This document shows positions 43,254-52,940 of a stretch of DNA of 64,000 bases, in pieces. Origin of the DNA: Lachnospiraceae bacterium (GTDB taxonomy: Bacteria; Bacillota; Clostridia; Lachnospirales; Lachnospiraceae); assembly GCA_902362715.1 (NCBI GenBank), contig CABIXN010000006.1:103115-167114 (forward strand). Reading direction: 5' to 3'. Under the pieces are notes generated by a model. The model did no database searches and had not been told where the DNA came from. It saw only the letters and a list, made by a program, of their open reading frames with translations. Each line of letters begins with the position of its first letter. The stretch's first letter is position 1. The translations under genes and the position numbers were made by a program.

Positions 43254-43285
43254 GAAAGGCTGCCCTTATGGATGGACAGCCTTTC
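43254..43285. terminator. Hairpin between the tocopherol-cyclase-like gene and the flavin oxidoreductase gene
   Basis: GAAAGGCTG (43254-43262) pairs perfectly with CAGCCTTTC (43277-43285). The T-run is weak, so termination may be partial. Confidence 0.5.
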
Positions 43286-43347
43286 CAAATCTATAAGTGT
43301 TTTTATGAATAGATTATACGAAAGAAGATTTTCTATGTCAATAAATA

Positions 43348-44205
43348 CTATACTTTATCCTGATACTCATATTCAAAAGCCGCCTGATCAGAACCAAAGG
43401 CGAAAAGCGTCCTGTCCTCCTCCTGAAACCGGTAAAATGCATGACAGGATGCGCTTTCATGAATCACCCGTGTCATGGCGCCGCCCTTTGGCGCATACAG
43501 CGGATGCGACTTTTTCTCCACAAGTCTCGCCGTCAGTGTGTATTTCCCCTGGCGGATTACTATGGTTCCCCAGCCGATTTTCTCCACTTTTGCTCCCAGA
43601 TACGTTGCCAGCCGATACTCCATTCCCCGCCAGTGAATCACACTGATAATTCCTGTAAATCCAAAAGGCCCCATAGGAATCTTTGCAACAGACAGCATTA
43701 GTGAGCCTTCCCGGAAGGTACACTGTGTCCAGGCATATTCTTTTGGAAAAGACCGGCCGCAGTCTCCTTCAATATAACCGCTGCCATTTTCAAACTGATA
43801 ACTTTTCCCGTTTATTTTAAGCTTTCCATTTACCACATGATTCATACTGCGCACACGGTGTCTGCACTCCATAAAGGGCACCATACAAAAAGGCCCCATA
43901 ATATCATAGCGAATAGGAGAAAGCTCTCCAAACCGGAGTCTGCCTACAGCATCCAGTTCCTCCGTATGAATATTCAGCCGGATTCCCTTTTCCAGAAAAA
44001 GATTATCACCAATTGCCATGGGAAGATCTGTTCTGCTTCCCCGAAGCTCCCGCTCAAAAAAAGGAACATTCCATGCGCCGTCATCTGTTATCAGCTGTAT
44101 AGAACAGCTTCGCTTTCCATTTGTTATATGAAAGGCCGGTATTACTGCAATGGTATCCTGTCCTGCCTGACACTTAAAATACCATCCGCTGAAATAATTA
44201 TTCAT
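43348..44205 (-). CDS. Tocopherol-cyclase-like family protein
   Basis: A 285-residue protein with the beta-rich tocopherol cyclase family pattern: NNYFSGWYFKCQAG, VIPAFHITNGKRSCSIQLIT, and GYIEGDCGRSFPKEYAWTQC. In plants the family closes the chromanol ring; bacterial members are of unknown function. The ATG at 44205 lies seven bases after AGGAGGGA. Its start overlaps the end of the FAD/Rieske gene, so the two are one unit and may act on the same lipid-like substrate. Confidence 0.75.
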   Translation of the reverse strand: MNNYFSGWYFKCQAGQDTIAVIPAFHITNGKRSCSIQLITDDGAWNVPFFERELRGSRTDLPMAIGDNLFLEKGIRLNIHTEELDAVGRLRFGELSPIRYDIMGPFCMVPFMECRHRVRSMNHVVNGKLKINGKSYQFENGSGYIEGDCGRSFPKEYAWTQCTFREGSLMLSVAKIPMGPFGFTGIISVIHWRGMEYRLATYLGAKVEKIGWGTIVIRQGKYTLTARLVEKKSHPLYAPKGGAMTRVIHESASCHAFYRFQEEDRTLFAFGSDQAAFEYEYQDKV

Positions 44206-45631
44206 GTGCAATTCCCTCCTGTGCCGGATTTGATATTAAATTCCCCTGATAGTCAAACCTAGAACCATGACACGGACAATCCCAGCTTTTTTCATCGGGA
44301 TTCCACTCCAGCTGACATCCCATATGAGGACACCGGATATCCACCGCGTAAACATTTCCTTCTTTGTCTTTGTATACACCGGCCTTTTCTCCGTCCAGCT
44401 CTACAATTCCTCCGTGGTCTGCCTCAAGCTCTTTTACAGTCTCATCCGGAATCTGAAAAATCCTTCTTACCAGTCCTTTCACAGCCTGTCCGCCTTCACC
44501 GGCCATTTCCGGAATATTTTCCATGGAAAAACGGCCCGGATCAAAAACTTCTGCATAGGGATTCTCCTTTCCAAGTATCAAATCCCTTAAAAGCAGTGCA
44601 GATACCATAGAATGTGTCATCCCCCATTTTCCAAACCCGGTGGCTACATACCAGTCCGGTTTCCCTGCCGCATACTGACCGATATAGGGAACATGATCCC
44701 CTGTCATACAATCCTGGGCAGACCAGCAGGCCGCCTCCCTGCTTTCAGGAAACCATTCCTTTGCCCTCATCTTCAAAGCATGATACCGGCCGCCCTCTGT
44801 ATTTTCTCCGGTCCGGTGGTTTTCACCTCCCACAAATAACAGTTGTTTATAATTACGAAAAGAATATGGATGTTCTCCCTGGCCAATGGCCATCCCGTTT
44901 ATATGGCCCGCCTGTTCAAGCGCAATAACATAAGAACGCTCCTGATGCATTTTTGCAAAATACATTCCAGGAAAATTTATAAATGGAAAGTGGCATGCGA
45001 ATATAATCTGGTCAGCTCTCACAGAGCCCTCATCCGTTTTAACTACATGATCTTCTACCTCTTTTGCCATGGAGTTTTCATAAATGGTAAGAGACTCTGA
45101 AATCTCCTTTATAAATTTCAGAGGATGAAACTGTGCCTGATGTGAAAATCGCACTGCCGCCTGAAATGGCACCGGAAGTTTCAAATCTGTTATCAGCTGA
45201 GCTGGAAGCCCCAGATTCTCTGCCGCCAAAGCCTCCTGCTCCATATCTTTCCTGCTTTCAGAATATATATAGGCATCCTGTTCTTCAAAATCACAGCTTA
45301 TCTTCTGCTCCTCAATGAGACGTTTGTACTCAGCAACAGCCTCTTCATTTGCCTGCCCGTATAATCTGGCCCGTTCCTCTCCCAGACTGTCTGTCAGTTC
45401 CCGGTAAATCATGCCGTGCAAAGATGTAATTTTCGCAGTTGTGTTTCTGGTCTGTCCGCTGGCAATACGGGCTGCTTCCAGTACAACAACCTTTTTCCCT
45501 GCTTTTTGAAGATAATAAGCCGTAAGAATCCCGGCCATCCCCGCGCCAATTACCGCTATTTCTGTTTGTATATCTCTCTTTAATGACTCCCTCTTACTGA
45601 TACTGCAAGTCTTAGACCATACTGATTCCAT
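44198..45631 (-). CDS. FAD-dependent oxidoreductase with C-terminal Rieske domain
   Basis: A 477-residue protein. The N-terminal part (20-360) is a DadA/glycine-oxidase-type FAD domain: IAVIGAGMAGILTAYYLQKA, LEAARIASGQTRNTTAKITS and WYVATGFGKWGMTHSMV. The C-terminal part (about 390-477) is a Rieske [2Fe-2S] domain with CPHMGC and CPCHGSRF supplying the two cysteine-histidine pairs. This fusion occurs in many Firmicutes and its substrate is not known. GGAGGAAAACA precedes the ATG. It is first in a two-gene unit with the tocopherol-cyclase-like gene. Confidence 0.88.
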   Translation of the reverse strand: MESVWSKTCSISKRESLKRDIQTEIAVIGAGMAGILTAYYLQKAGKKVVVLEAARIASGQTRNTTAKITSLHGMIYRELTDSLGEERARLYGQANEEAVAEYKRLIEEQKISCDFEEQDAYIYSESRKDMEQEALAAENLGLPAQLITDLKLPVPFQAAVRFSHQAQFHPLKFIKEISESLTIYENSMAKEVEDHVVKTDEGSVRADQIIFACHFPFINFPGMYFAKMHQERSYVIALEQAGHINGMAIGQGEHPYSFRNYKQLLFVGGENHRTGENTEGGRYHALKMRAKEWFPESREAACWSAQDCMTGDHVPYIGQYAAGKPDWYVATGFGKWGMTHSMVSALLLRDLILGKENPYAEVFDPGRFSMENIPEMAGEGGQAVKGLVRRIFQIPDETVKELEADHGGIVELDGEKAGVYKDKEGNVYAVDIRCPHMGCQLEWNPDEKSWDCPCHGSRFDYQGNLISNPAQEGIAHE

Positions 45632-45741
45632 TGTTTTCCTCCATCAACTTTTTTTACATATTCTGCCCGTAATCTGTGTTAATATCCCGGCAAACAGGAA
45701 TAATATACACATCAGCCATTAAAACAGAGAGGAATTTTCAC

Positions 45742-47748
45742 ATGCCGAATCATTTAAAAACTGAAACATCGCCTTATCTGCAACAGCATGCAGACAATCC
45801 TGTTCACTGGTTTCCCTGGTGTGAGGAAGCATTTGATAAGGCCAGAGCAGAAGATAAGCCTATTTTTCTAAGTATCGGATATTCTACCTGCCACTGGTGC
45901 CACGTTATGGCCCGGGAATCTTTTGAGGATTCCGAGACAGCAGAGCTCTTAAACCGGTACTTTATCTCCATAAAAGTTGACCGTGAAGAGCGGCCGGATA
46001 TTGACGCCGTCTACATGGCCGCCTGCCAGGCTTTTACCGGCTCCGGCGGATGGCCTCTGACTATTTTTATGACGCCGGACCAGAAACCTTTTTATGCCGG
46101 CACCTATTTTCCGAAATTTTCCCGCTATGGAAATGCCGGTCTTTTAGAACTGCTTCCCCATATTGCAAAAATGTGGGAAAAACAGCGCGGCAGGCTTCTT
46201 GCAGCCGGTGAACATATGACCTTGCTGCTGCAGGAAACTGCATACTCAAACGGAACCCTTCCCGATGAATATCTGATTTTAAAGGGCGTTTCCATGTTAA
46301 AGAGTACCTTTGATCCCCAATGGGGAGGATTTGGCAGGGCCCCGAAATTCCCCGCACCCCATAATCTTATGTTTTTGATGCATTATGCCGTGCTTACAGG
46401 AGATGATGATGCCATGCACTGTGCCGTCCATACCCTGGAAAATATGTTTCAGGGCGGAATTTTTGATCATATTGGAGGTGGATTTTCCCGGTATTCTACT
46501 GACGATACCTGGCTGATTCCTCACTTTGAAAAAATGCTTTATGACAATGCCCTTCTGATAGATGCATATACCACTGCCTATCATCAAACCGGCAGAGCCT
46601 TCTGCCTGCACGTAATTCAAAAAACTGCCGATTATATTTTCAGAGAACTGACAGACCCAAAGGGTGGATTTTACTGTGGACAGGATGCTGACAGCGGCGG
46701 AACCGAAGGAAGCTACTACCTCCTTACTCCCGGGGAAATTATTCAGTATCTGGGTACAACATCCGGCCGCCGCTTCTGTGAATGGTTTCACATTACGGAA
46801 TCCGGCAACTTTGAGGGAAAAAATATTCCAAACCTCATTGGACGGAAAAATTTCCTGAACAAAGAGATGGAACCGCTCTGCAAAGAAATCTATTCTTATC
46901 GTCTGGCCCGGCATTGTCTGCATAAGGATGATAAAATCCTTACCTCCTGGAACGCAATGATGATTTCCGCCCTGGCAAAAGCCGGATTCTACTGCGCAAA
47001 TCCAAAGTATCTGCAGGCGGCAAAAAAAGCCCAGCGTTTTCTTGAACAGCAGTTGTGCAAACCAGACGGCAGGCTGTACATCTGTTACAGAACCCCTCAC
47101 GAAGGGCTGCTAGACGATTATGCTTTTTATGCCAAAGCACTGCTGGAGCTTTATTTCTATACTTTTGAATTTGAATATCTAAAAAAAGCGGAGCACACTG
47201 CCCGGCGGATGATGGAATTGTTCTGGGATAAAAATGACGGCGGCTTTTATCTTTACGCCAATGATTCAAAACCTCTGATTGTCCGGCCCAAAGAAACTTA
47301 TGACGGAGCAGTCCCTTCCGGAAACTCTGCTGCCGCTCATGTACTTGCCTTACTTGCGGCTGTTACCGGTGAAGAATCCTGGAGCTCAGCCAGAGATAAA
47401 CAGTTCGTTTTTCTGGCATCTTCCATGGCTGATGCCCCCGCAGCATACTGTTCTTCTCTGGATGCCATGTGTCATGTTTTATATCCTTCCGCAGAATTAA
47501 TCTGCGTATCTTCAGAACCCAGCATGCCAGATGAGGCAATGGAATTTTTAAGAATGTACACAGGAACTAATCTTACCGTACTATTTAAATCTCCTGAGAA
47601 TGAAGCGCCCCTGGCCAGGCTTGCACCATTTACTGCAAATTACCCGCTTCCTCCAAAAGGAACCCGTTACTATCTGTGCCAAAATAATACCTGCAGCGCG
47701 CCTGCCGAAAATATCGCTGAACTGTTTTCTAAGAATACTACAGATTAA
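45742..47748 (+). CDS. Thioredoxin-fold DUF255 protein (YyaL/SPATA20 family)
   Basis: A 668-residue protein. The ATG at 45742 follows AGAGAGGA and begins [20 protein letters not shown], the usual family start. The N-terminal thioredoxin-like domain has STCHWCHVM with a CxxC pair; the rest is an alpha/alpha barrel similar to GlcNAc 2-epimerases ([47 protein letters not shown]). The family is widely conserved and its reaction is unknown. It is divergent from the FAD/Rieske gene. Confidence 0.88.
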   Translation: MPNHLKTETSPYLQQHADNPVHWFPWCEEAFDKARAEDKPIFLSIGYSTCHWCHVMARESFEDSETAELLNRYFISIKVDREERPDIDAVYMAACQAFTGSGGWPLTIFMTPDQKPFYAGTYFPKFSRYGNAGLLELLPHIAKMWEKQRGRLLAAGEHMTLLLQETAYSNGTLPDEYLILKGVSMLKSTFDPQWGGFGRAPKFPAPHNLMFLMHYAVLTGDDDAMHCAVHTLENMFQGGIFDHIGGGFSRYSTDDTWLIPHFEKMLYDNALLIDAYTTAYHQTGRAFCLHVIQKTADYIFRELTDPKGGFYCGQDADSGGTEGSYYLLTPGEIIQYLGTTSGRRFCEWFHITESGNFEGKNIPNLIGRKNFLNKEMEPLCKEIYSYRLARHCLHKDDKILTSWNAMMISALAKAGFYCANPKYLQAAKKAQRFLEQQLCKPDGRLYICYRTPHEGLLDDYAFYAKALLELYFYTFEFEYLKKAEHTARRMMELFWDKNDGGFYLYANDSKPLIVRPKETYDGAVPSGNSAAAHVLALLAAVTGEESWSSARDKQFVFLASSMADAPAAYCSSLDAMCHVLYPSAELICVSSEPSMPDEAMEFLRMYTGTNLTVLFKSPENEAPLARLAPFTANYPLPPKGTRYYLCQNNTCSAPAENIAELFSKNTTD

Positions 47749-47841
47749 AATACCGGCATCAAAATCCATCACTAAACACGAACGTTAATTATCCTGTTCC
47801 AGAGTCTTCCCTAAAAAACTGCCCAATCATTCTCAATTAAT

Positions 47842-47879
47842 AAGAGAGCCTTTCTCCAAATTTGAAGAAAGACTCTCTT
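47842..47879. terminator. Bidirectional hairpin between converging genes
   Basis: AAGAGAG (47842-47848) with CTCTCTT (47873-47879) and an inner CTTTCT/AGAAAG stem lie between the stops of the YyaL-like gene and the rubredoxin-glutamate-synthase-like gene. T-runs are short. Confidence 0.7.
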
Positions 47880-47892
47880 GTAAGCACTCACA

Positions 47893-49284
47893 TTATGCGT
47901 GAGGTATATTTGTAAATTCGGATATTTCTCTGCTGACAGTACAAAGATCATCCACGGATATATCATGGAGATTCTCATGCCCGGTTATTCTGGCAAAGGT
48001 TTTCAGCTCTGAAAGCATTACATTCAAATAATTACCTACCCGTTTCGCTGCAGCTTCCGTTTTAAATCTGGATCGCAGTTCCGAATCCTGAGTCGCTATT
48101 CCCACAGGACATTTTCCTGTCCCGCAGATCCGATACTGCTGACAGGCTGCTGCCATCAACGCGGCAGAGGCAACCGCAACTGCATCGGCACCCATTGCCA
48201 GCGCCTTTGCCACATCGGAAGATACGCGAAAACCTCCTGTTATAATCAAGGATATATCTGAATGTATGGAATCCAGATATTTTCTCGCCCGGTAAAGCGC
48301 AAAAACAGTTGGAACACTTGCAGCATCCCGAACCAGTTTGGGACTTGCCCCTGTAGCGCCTCCTCTTCCATCTATCGTGATAAAATCAGGCTCTGCATAT
48401 ACACAGTATTCCAGATCCTTTTCAATCCTGCCCGCTGCAATTTTTATTCCTATGGGACGCCCTTCTGAAGCAAACCGAAGCTGTTCTACCAGCTCTTTTA
48501 AATCCTCTTTACTGTCAACTCCCGGAAATCTTGACGGACTAATAACGTCCTGGCCCAGAGGTTTATTACGGATTTTTGCTATTTCAGGGGTAACTTTATC
48601 CCCGGGCAGGTGTCCTCCCATCCCCGGCTTTGTTCCCTGTCCGATTTTAATCTCAATGGCATCGGCATTTCGCAGATTCTCCGGCGTCACGCTATAACGG
48701 TTCGGTACATATTCAAAAATATACTTATCCGCAGCCTCCATCTCTTCCGGCAGAATTCCCCCTTCTCCGCTGCACATGGCAGAGCCGGCCATAGCACTGC
48801 CCATTGCCAGAGCCGTTTTCGTTTCTTTTGACAATGCTCCAAAAGACATATGAGATATGTATACCGGATTTTCCAGTATCAGCGGCTTTCTTGCATGCTT
48901 TCCAACCACAGTATAAGTATTTACCGGCGCATGTTCAGAAAGGGGCATAGGATTTAACTGGGCTCCCAGCACCAAAATATCGTCCCAGTCCGGCATCGGC
49001 ATCTGTGTCCCCATGGCCTCTATGATGGTACTGCCGCTGACCGCCATCTGATGAATCTCTTTCATATAGCGCACGGAATCATCCCGTCTTACATAAGCTT
49101 CCGGATAATCCAATGATGTAACCGTACGGGCTTCTCCTATGACAGGCTCCCCTTTCTCTTCCATTTTCTCAAATACTTTTCGCTCCTGGTGACAGACAGG
49201 GCACTGCTTAAGTTCCTCAATCCCCTTCTGCTCTTTTTCTTCATCAAAAATGTAACCGCATACACTGCATTTGTATTTTGCCAT
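47893..49284 (-). CDS. Rubredoxin-fused glutamate-synthase-like FMN protein
   Basis: A 463-residue protein. The first 45 residues form a rubredoxin-like iron site (KYKCSVCGYIF, LKQCPVCHQ). The rest is the FMN-binding domain of glutamate synthase large subunits (PVYISHMSFGALSKETKTAL, GQGTKPGMGGHLPGDKVTPE, TIDGRGGATGASP, CGTGKCPVGIATQD). It lacks the glutaminase domain, so it may use free ammonia or serve another redox reaction. The ATG at 49284 is preferred to 49290 for spacing from AGGAGAGG. Confidence 0.88.
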   Translation of the reverse strand: MAKYKCSVCGYIFDEEKEQKGIEELKQCPVCHQERKVFEKMEEKGEPVIGEARTVTSLDYPEAYVRRDDSVRYMKEIHQMAVSGSTIIEAMGTQMPMPDWDDILVLGAQLNPMPLSEHAPVNTYTVVGKHARKPLILENPVYISHMSFGALSKETKTALAMGSAMAGSAMCSGEGGILPEEMEAADKYIFEYVPNRYSVTPENLRNADAIEIKIGQGTKPGMGGHLPGDKVTPEIAKIRNKPLGQDVISPSRFPGVDSKEDLKELVEQLRFASEGRPIGIKIAAGRIEKDLEYCVYAEPDFITIDGRGGATGASPKLVRDAASVPTVFALYRARKYLDSIHSDISLIITGGFRVSSDVAKALAMGADAVAVASAALMAAACQQYRICGTGKCPVGIATQDSELRSRFKTEAAAKRVGNYLNVMLSELKTFARITGHENLHDISVDDLCTVSREISEFTNIPHA

Positions 49285-49379
49285 AATCATCCTCTCCTGC
49301 TTTTACCAGTCCCAAAGGACTGCACAAAATCACAATCTGTTATTATGGAAATCTTACCATACAGAAGCATAAAAGTATA

Positions 49380-49985
49380 TTACAAAAACTTTTCTTTTTC
49401 TGCCTGTCCAGCTTTCGCTTCCTTAATTGTTTTCACAACCCTGGCCGGAACACCTGCTGCCACTACATTTTCAGGAATATCTTTTGATACCACAGCACCG
49501 GCAGCTATTACCGAATGATCTCCTATCGTAACCCCTGGCAGCACTGTTACATTTGCTCCAATCCATACATTTCTTCCTATGTGAATAGGTGCAGGATACA
49601 AAGCCGCCCGCCTGTCAGGTGAAAAGTCATGATTCAATGTTGCAAGTACTACATTATGGCCGATAAAGGCTCCGTCGTCAATTCGGATTCCCCCCTGATC
49701 CTGAAACCTGCATCCGGAATTTATAAAAACATGTTTTCCTACCTCTATATTTTTTCCGCAGTCTGTATAAAATGGCGGAAACATGCCAAAAGAATCATCT
49801 ACTTTCTTACCTGTAAGCCTTGAAAATAATTCCCGTATTTCCTCCGGTGTATGGTATGAAGTATTTAATTCCATGGTAATGCGCATAGCCTCCTGACTGA
49901 CAGCGTTCATATATGCATACATCTCTGAACCGGGCTGCACCGTTAATCCCTTATTTAAGTTATCCAAATATTCCTTTAAATCCAT
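49380..49985 (-). CDS. Maltose/galactoside-type O-acetyltransferase
   Basis: A 201-residue left-handed beta-helix acetyltransferase using acetyl-CoA. Seen: the N-terminal mac domain (NAVSQEAMRITMELNTSYHT), FINSGCRFQDQGGI, the catalytic histidine region ATLNHDFSPDRRA, and hexapeptide repeats to the end (IGRNVWIGANVTVLPGVTIG). Whether maltose, galactosides or another sugar is the acceptor cannot be told. It is divergent from the LysR regulator across 195 bases. Confidence 0.9.
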   Translation of the reverse strand: MDLKEYLDNLNKGLTVQPGSEMYAYMNAVSQEAMRITMELNTSYHTPEEIRELFSRLTGKKVDDSFGMFPPFYTDCGKNIEVGKHVFINSGCRFQDQGGIRIDDGAFIGHNVVLATLNHDFSPDRRAALYPAPIHIGRNVWIGANVTVLPGVTIGDHSVIAAGAVVSKDIPENVVAAGVPARVVKTIKEAKAGQAEKEKFL

Positions 49986-50180
49986 CTGATTCCCTCTCTG
50001 CCTTATTTTATATTCATTAGTTAATATTCATTAATTATAAACTTTATTATAGAGGTTCTGTTTTTTTAGAACAAATAGATAGATTTCATATTATTTTATA
50101 GTTTACAAGAATGGTAATTTACAGATAGAATAATAGAAACTGATAAACGATTTCATTTTATTCATACAGGAGGAATTTTA

Positions 50181-51086
50181 TTGGAACTTAGAGTATTACG
50201 TTATTTTCTGACTGTTGCCCGCGAGGAAAGCATTACTGCCGCCGCAAAAGCTCTTCATATTACACAGCCAACCCTTTCCAAACAGCTGATGGAACTAGAA
50301 GATACACTTGGAAAACAGCTTTTTATCCGGGGCAGCCGGAAAATTTCGCTTACAGAGGAAGGAATGTTTCTGCGCAAACGGGCGCAGGAAATTATAGACC
50401 TTGCAGATAAAACAGAAGCGGACTTTAAAAAGTCTGACGAAATTATCAGCGGTAATATTTATATCGGCGGCGGAGAAACGGATGCCATGCGCATAATCGC
50501 CCGGGCTGCAAATAACATGCAGAGGGAATACCCAAATGTCCGATATCATCTGTTCAGCGGCAACGCAGAGGATGTAACCGAACGTCTGGACAAAGGACTG
50601 CTGGATTTTGGCGTCCTTATTGAACCTGCCAGCATTCAAAAGTACGATTATCTAAAGCTCCCCGCCGCCGATACCTGGGGGCTTCTTATGCCAAAGGACT
50701 GCCCTCTGGCTTCCCGCCCCAGCATCCGTCCTGAGGATCTGACAGATCTTCCCCTGCTTTGCTCCCGTCAGACATTGGTACGAAACGAATTATCCGGATG
50801 GCTGGGACAGGATTTTGGCAGGCTGAATATTGTCGCAACTTATAATCTTATTTACAATGCCTCTCTAATGGTGGAGGAGGGCCTTGGATATGCGCTCTGC
50901 CTTGACAAGCTTTTAAATACCGCAGGGAATAGTAAATTAGCCTTCCGTCCATTTGAACCGGTTTTAAAATCCGGGTTAAATATTGTCTGGCAGAAGCATC
51001 AGGTTTTTTCAAAGGCTTCAGCCCTGTTCCTGAAAATGCTTCAGACTGAAATCTCAGAAATACAAAAATCAAATCCTTTTATCTGA
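50181..51086 (+). CDS. LysR-family transcriptional regulator
   Basis: A 301-residue regulator with the N-terminal winged helix (LRVLRYFLTVAREESITAAA, TQPTLSKQLMELEDTLGKQL) and a C-terminal ligand-binding domain. It uses a TTG start six bases after AGGAGGA. LysR proteins often control the gene on the other strand, here the sugar acetyltransferase. Its 3' end overlaps the GNAT gene by 18 bases tail to tail. Confidence 0.92.
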   Translation: MELRVLRYFLTVAREESITAAAKALHITQPTLSKQLMELEDTLGKQLFIRGSRKISLTEEGMFLRKRAQEIIDLADKTEADFKKSDEIISGNIYIGGGETDAMRIIARAANNMQREYPNVRYHLFSGNAEDVTERLDKGLLDFGVLIEPASIQKYDYLKLPAADTWGLLMPKDCPLASRPSIRPEDLTDLPLLCSRQTLVRNELSGWLGQDFGRLNIVATYNLIYNASLMVEEGLGYALCLDKLLNTAGNSKLAFRPFEPVLKSGLNIVWQKHQVFSKASALFLKMLQTEISEIQKSNPFI

Positions 51087-51542
51087 TTTTTCCATAAAAT
51101 AGTTCGTCAGCAGGATTCCCTTACGCTGTACAGTTTGTTTTTTCACCACCCGATATCCTCTGGCCTCAAAGAACGGCTTTGCCGTAACCGATGCATGAAC
51201 AGTCAGCAGCCCTTTAGGGCTGCTCTGCTTTGGATAACATTCCAGCTGCCGGCATATAGCTCCTCCAACGCCCCTCTGCTGATAATCCCTGTGGACAAAC
51301 AATCTGTTCAGATAACCGTCATTGAGGATATCTCCAAATCCTATGATCTGTCCATCCTCTACTGCTACAATACTGTAATGTTCCTGCAATGACCTGTGCC
51401 AGCTTTCTTTATCTTCGTTTCCAGAAGCCCACACATCCAGCTGTTCTCTCGTATAATCCTGTGCATTTACGATATGTACTGTATCATAAAACAGCCTTAA
51501 AATCTCTTCTAGATCATTTCTCTGATATTCTCTGAGATGCAT
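51069..51542 (-). CDS. GNAT-family N-acetyltransferase
   Basis: A 157-residue acetyltransferase. The ATG at 51542, eight bases after AAGGAGA, begins MHLREYQRNDLEEILRLFYD. Seen: IVAVEDGQIIGFGDIL, and the acetyl-CoA loop FVHRDYQQRGVGGAICRQLE (RGVGG), then VHASVTAKPFFEARGYRVV. The substrate is unknown. It overlaps the DMT transporter gene by 29 bases. Confidence 0.88.
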   Translation of the reverse strand: MHLREYQRNDLEEILRLFYDTVHIVNAQDYTREQLDVWASGNEDKESWHRSLQEHYSIVAVEDGQIIGFGDILNDGYLNRLFVHRDYQQRGVGGAICRQLECYPKQSSPKGLLTVHASVTAKPFFEARGYRVVKKQTVQRKGILLTNYFMEKSDKRI

Positions 51543-52410
51543 ATAAATATTTCTCCTTACCTCTAAAAAATACTTCTCCAAACACCGCACCGCCAAGTAT
51601 CAGTAATGCCCCAAGAATCTGCCGTCCAGACATCTGCTCTTTTAAAATCAAAACAGATAAAATCACCGCGGACAGCGGTTCTAGATATCCAAGAACCGCT
51701 ACTGTCTGCACAGGAAGACTGCCAATAGATGAAAAATAGAACCAGCACCCAATCCCTGTATTTATAATTCCAAGAACCAAAACCGGCACCCAGTCGTTGG
51801 TTTCCATCCGCAAAGCAGTCCCCTGTTTCATACCCGTAAATACTGCTACTGTCAGAAAAGCCGACGCCAGCTGAATCAATGAATTTTCAAGACCGGTAAC
51901 AGATACTGCCTTTTTATTACATATCACCATAACAGCATACATAAGAGCGGACATTCCACCGCAGATCAATCCCCAGCTGCTGCCTTTGTTTTGAATCATA
52001 CTTCCATTTACTAAAAATATCCCCAGTAAAACGCAGCAAAACCCAGTCAGCTTGGGCCAGGTCAATGCTTCCCTAAACACCAGCGGCGAACAAATCATAA
52101 CAATCACAGGACCACAGTAGTAGACCAGTGACGCCATACTGACGCCAATCTGCTGATACGCTTCATATAAAAACATCCAGCTGGCCCCCATAGCTGCACC
52201 TGACAGCAATAGAAATAAACAATGCTTTTTATTTTGAAAGAAACTGAATCTGTATTTTGCCAGCAAAAACATTCCCAGCAGAAAAGCAGTACCTGTCAAT
52301 GTTCTTACAAATACAATCTCATAACTGCCAAGACTGATCTGTTCTGCCACCAGACCATTAGAACCAAACAGCAGCAATGCCGCTATATACTTTGTGTATG
52401 CTTTTTTCAT
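51514..52410 (-). CDS. EamA/DMT-family membrane exporter
   Basis: A 298-residue membrane protein with ten predicted helices arranged as two EamA repeats (LLFGSNGLVAEQISLGSYEI; LICGGMSALMYAVMVICNKK). Late motif GYLEPLSAVILSVLILKEQM is typical of drug/metabolite transporters such as RarD or YdcZ relatives. The transported compound is unknown. It shares a transcript with the GNAT gene. Confidence 0.88.
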   Translation of the reverse strand: MKKAYTKYIAALLLFGSNGLVAEQISLGSYEIVFVRTLTGTAFLLGMFLLAKYRFSFFQNKKHCLFLLLSGAAMGASWMFLYEAYQQIGVSMASLVYYCGPVIVMICSPLVFREALTWPKLTGFCCVLLGIFLVNGSMIQNKGSSWGLICGGMSALMYAVMVICNKKAVSVTGLENSLIQLASAFLTVAVFTGMKQGTALRMETNDWVPVLVLGIINTGIGCWFYFSSIGSLPVQTVAVLGYLEPLSAVILSVLILKEQMSGRQILGALLILGGAVFGEVFFRGKEKYLYASQRISEK

Positions 52411-52649
52411 CCTTTTTTACTTCTTTCTATATCGAGAATCCGAATTTAAAAATTTTTAAAGTCCCTGTAAAATCAAATTCAGTGTATCACAGAACTTTTT
52501 ATTTCAAAAGCAGATTTATATCATATCAGCCATAAAAAATCGAGCAGATATGTTCCTGCCACTTTTTTATTAAATTAAAAGTCAACAATACTGCCCTTAA
52601 TGATAAGTGATCTATTTTTAATATCACTTTTCCTGACATCCAAATATCC
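52411..52649. other. Intergenic stretch upstream of the EamA gene
   Basis: No gene is seen. The stretch is AT-rich and holds one inverted repeat, AAGTGAT (52605-52611) with ATCACTT (52623-52629), loop 11 bases, of unknown role. Confidence 0.4.
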
Positions 52650-52703
52650 TTCACAGCTCTTTCACAAACCAGTCATATTCCCGTCACAAAATATACCTAT
52701 AAT
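52650..52703 (+). promoter_or_regulatory. PhoB-type promoter 1: four 11-bp-phased boxes and a -10
   Basis: TTCACA (52650), TTCACA (52661), GTCATA (52672) and GTCACA (52683) begin exactly 11 bases apart, the phasing of Pho boxes bound by PhoB/PhoP response regulators. A perfect TATAAT lies at 52698-52703 with no consensus -35, as in Pho-activated promoters. Confidence 0.75.
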
Positions 52704-52709
52704 AACCTT

Positions 52710-52773
52710 TGTAAAATCTTTTTCATAACTTCCTTTTAAAGTCCGGCGGTCCTTCTGCCGGGCTTTTATTTTT
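52710..52773 (+). ncRNA. Putative phosphate-controlled small RNA 1
   Basis: Transcript start is predicted about seven bases after the -10. A roughly 60-base RNA contains TAAAATCTTTTTCAT (52712-52726), the pyrimidine-rich ACTTCCTTTT, and then an intrinsic terminator (10-bp stem 52738-52747 with 52757-52766, then TATTTTTAA). No start codon with a ribosome-binding site is present. Confidence 0.6.
52738..52773 (+). terminator. Terminator of small RNA 1
   Basis: AAAGTCCGGC pairs with GCCGGGCTTT around a nine-base loop, followed by TATTTTT. Confidence 0.85.
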
Positions 52774-52809
52774 AATCCGGATATTTTGCTTCTCCCGGTC
52801 TTCCTATTT

Positions 52810-52863
52810 TTCACAAACTCTTCACAGTACTTCCATAAACCGGTCACAGTTTTTCGCTATGAT
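52810..52863 (+). promoter_or_regulatory. PhoB-type promoter 2: four 11-bp-phased boxes and a -10
   Basis: TTCACA (52810), TTCACA (52821), TCCATA (52832) and GTCACA (52843) are again exactly 11 bases apart. TATGAT at 52858-52863 stands at the same 15-base offset from the last box as in promoter 1. Confidence 0.75.
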
Positions 52864-52869
52864 TTTAAC

Positions 52870-52940
52870 TGTAAACAAAATAAAATCTTTTTCATGTTTT
52901 CCCCCGAAAGCCTGGCGGCCTTATCCGCCAGGCTTTCATA
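52870..52940 (+). ncRNA. Putative phosphate-controlled small RNA 2, sibling of small RNA 1
   Basis: A predicted RNA of about 70 bases carries the same TAAAATCTTTTTCAT (52881-52895), then TTTTCCCCC, then a 13-bp perfect terminator stem. Only 15 bases of the body are shared with small RNA 1, but the layout of promoter, shared box, pyrimidine run and hairpin is the same. Confidence 0.6.
52906..52937 (+). terminator. Terminator hairpin of small RNA 2
   Basis: GAAAGCCTGGCGG (52906-52918) pairs perfectly with CCGCCAGGCTTTC (52925-52937), loop CCTTAT. The T-run is short and partly in the stem. Confidence 0.75.

Noticed and set aside
50040..50085. GTTCT-AGAAC hairpin with a T-run between the acetyltransferase and LysR genes, considered as a terminator.
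   Set aside because: The T-run is in the loop and both genes point away from it, so it is more likely chance or part of a regulator site.
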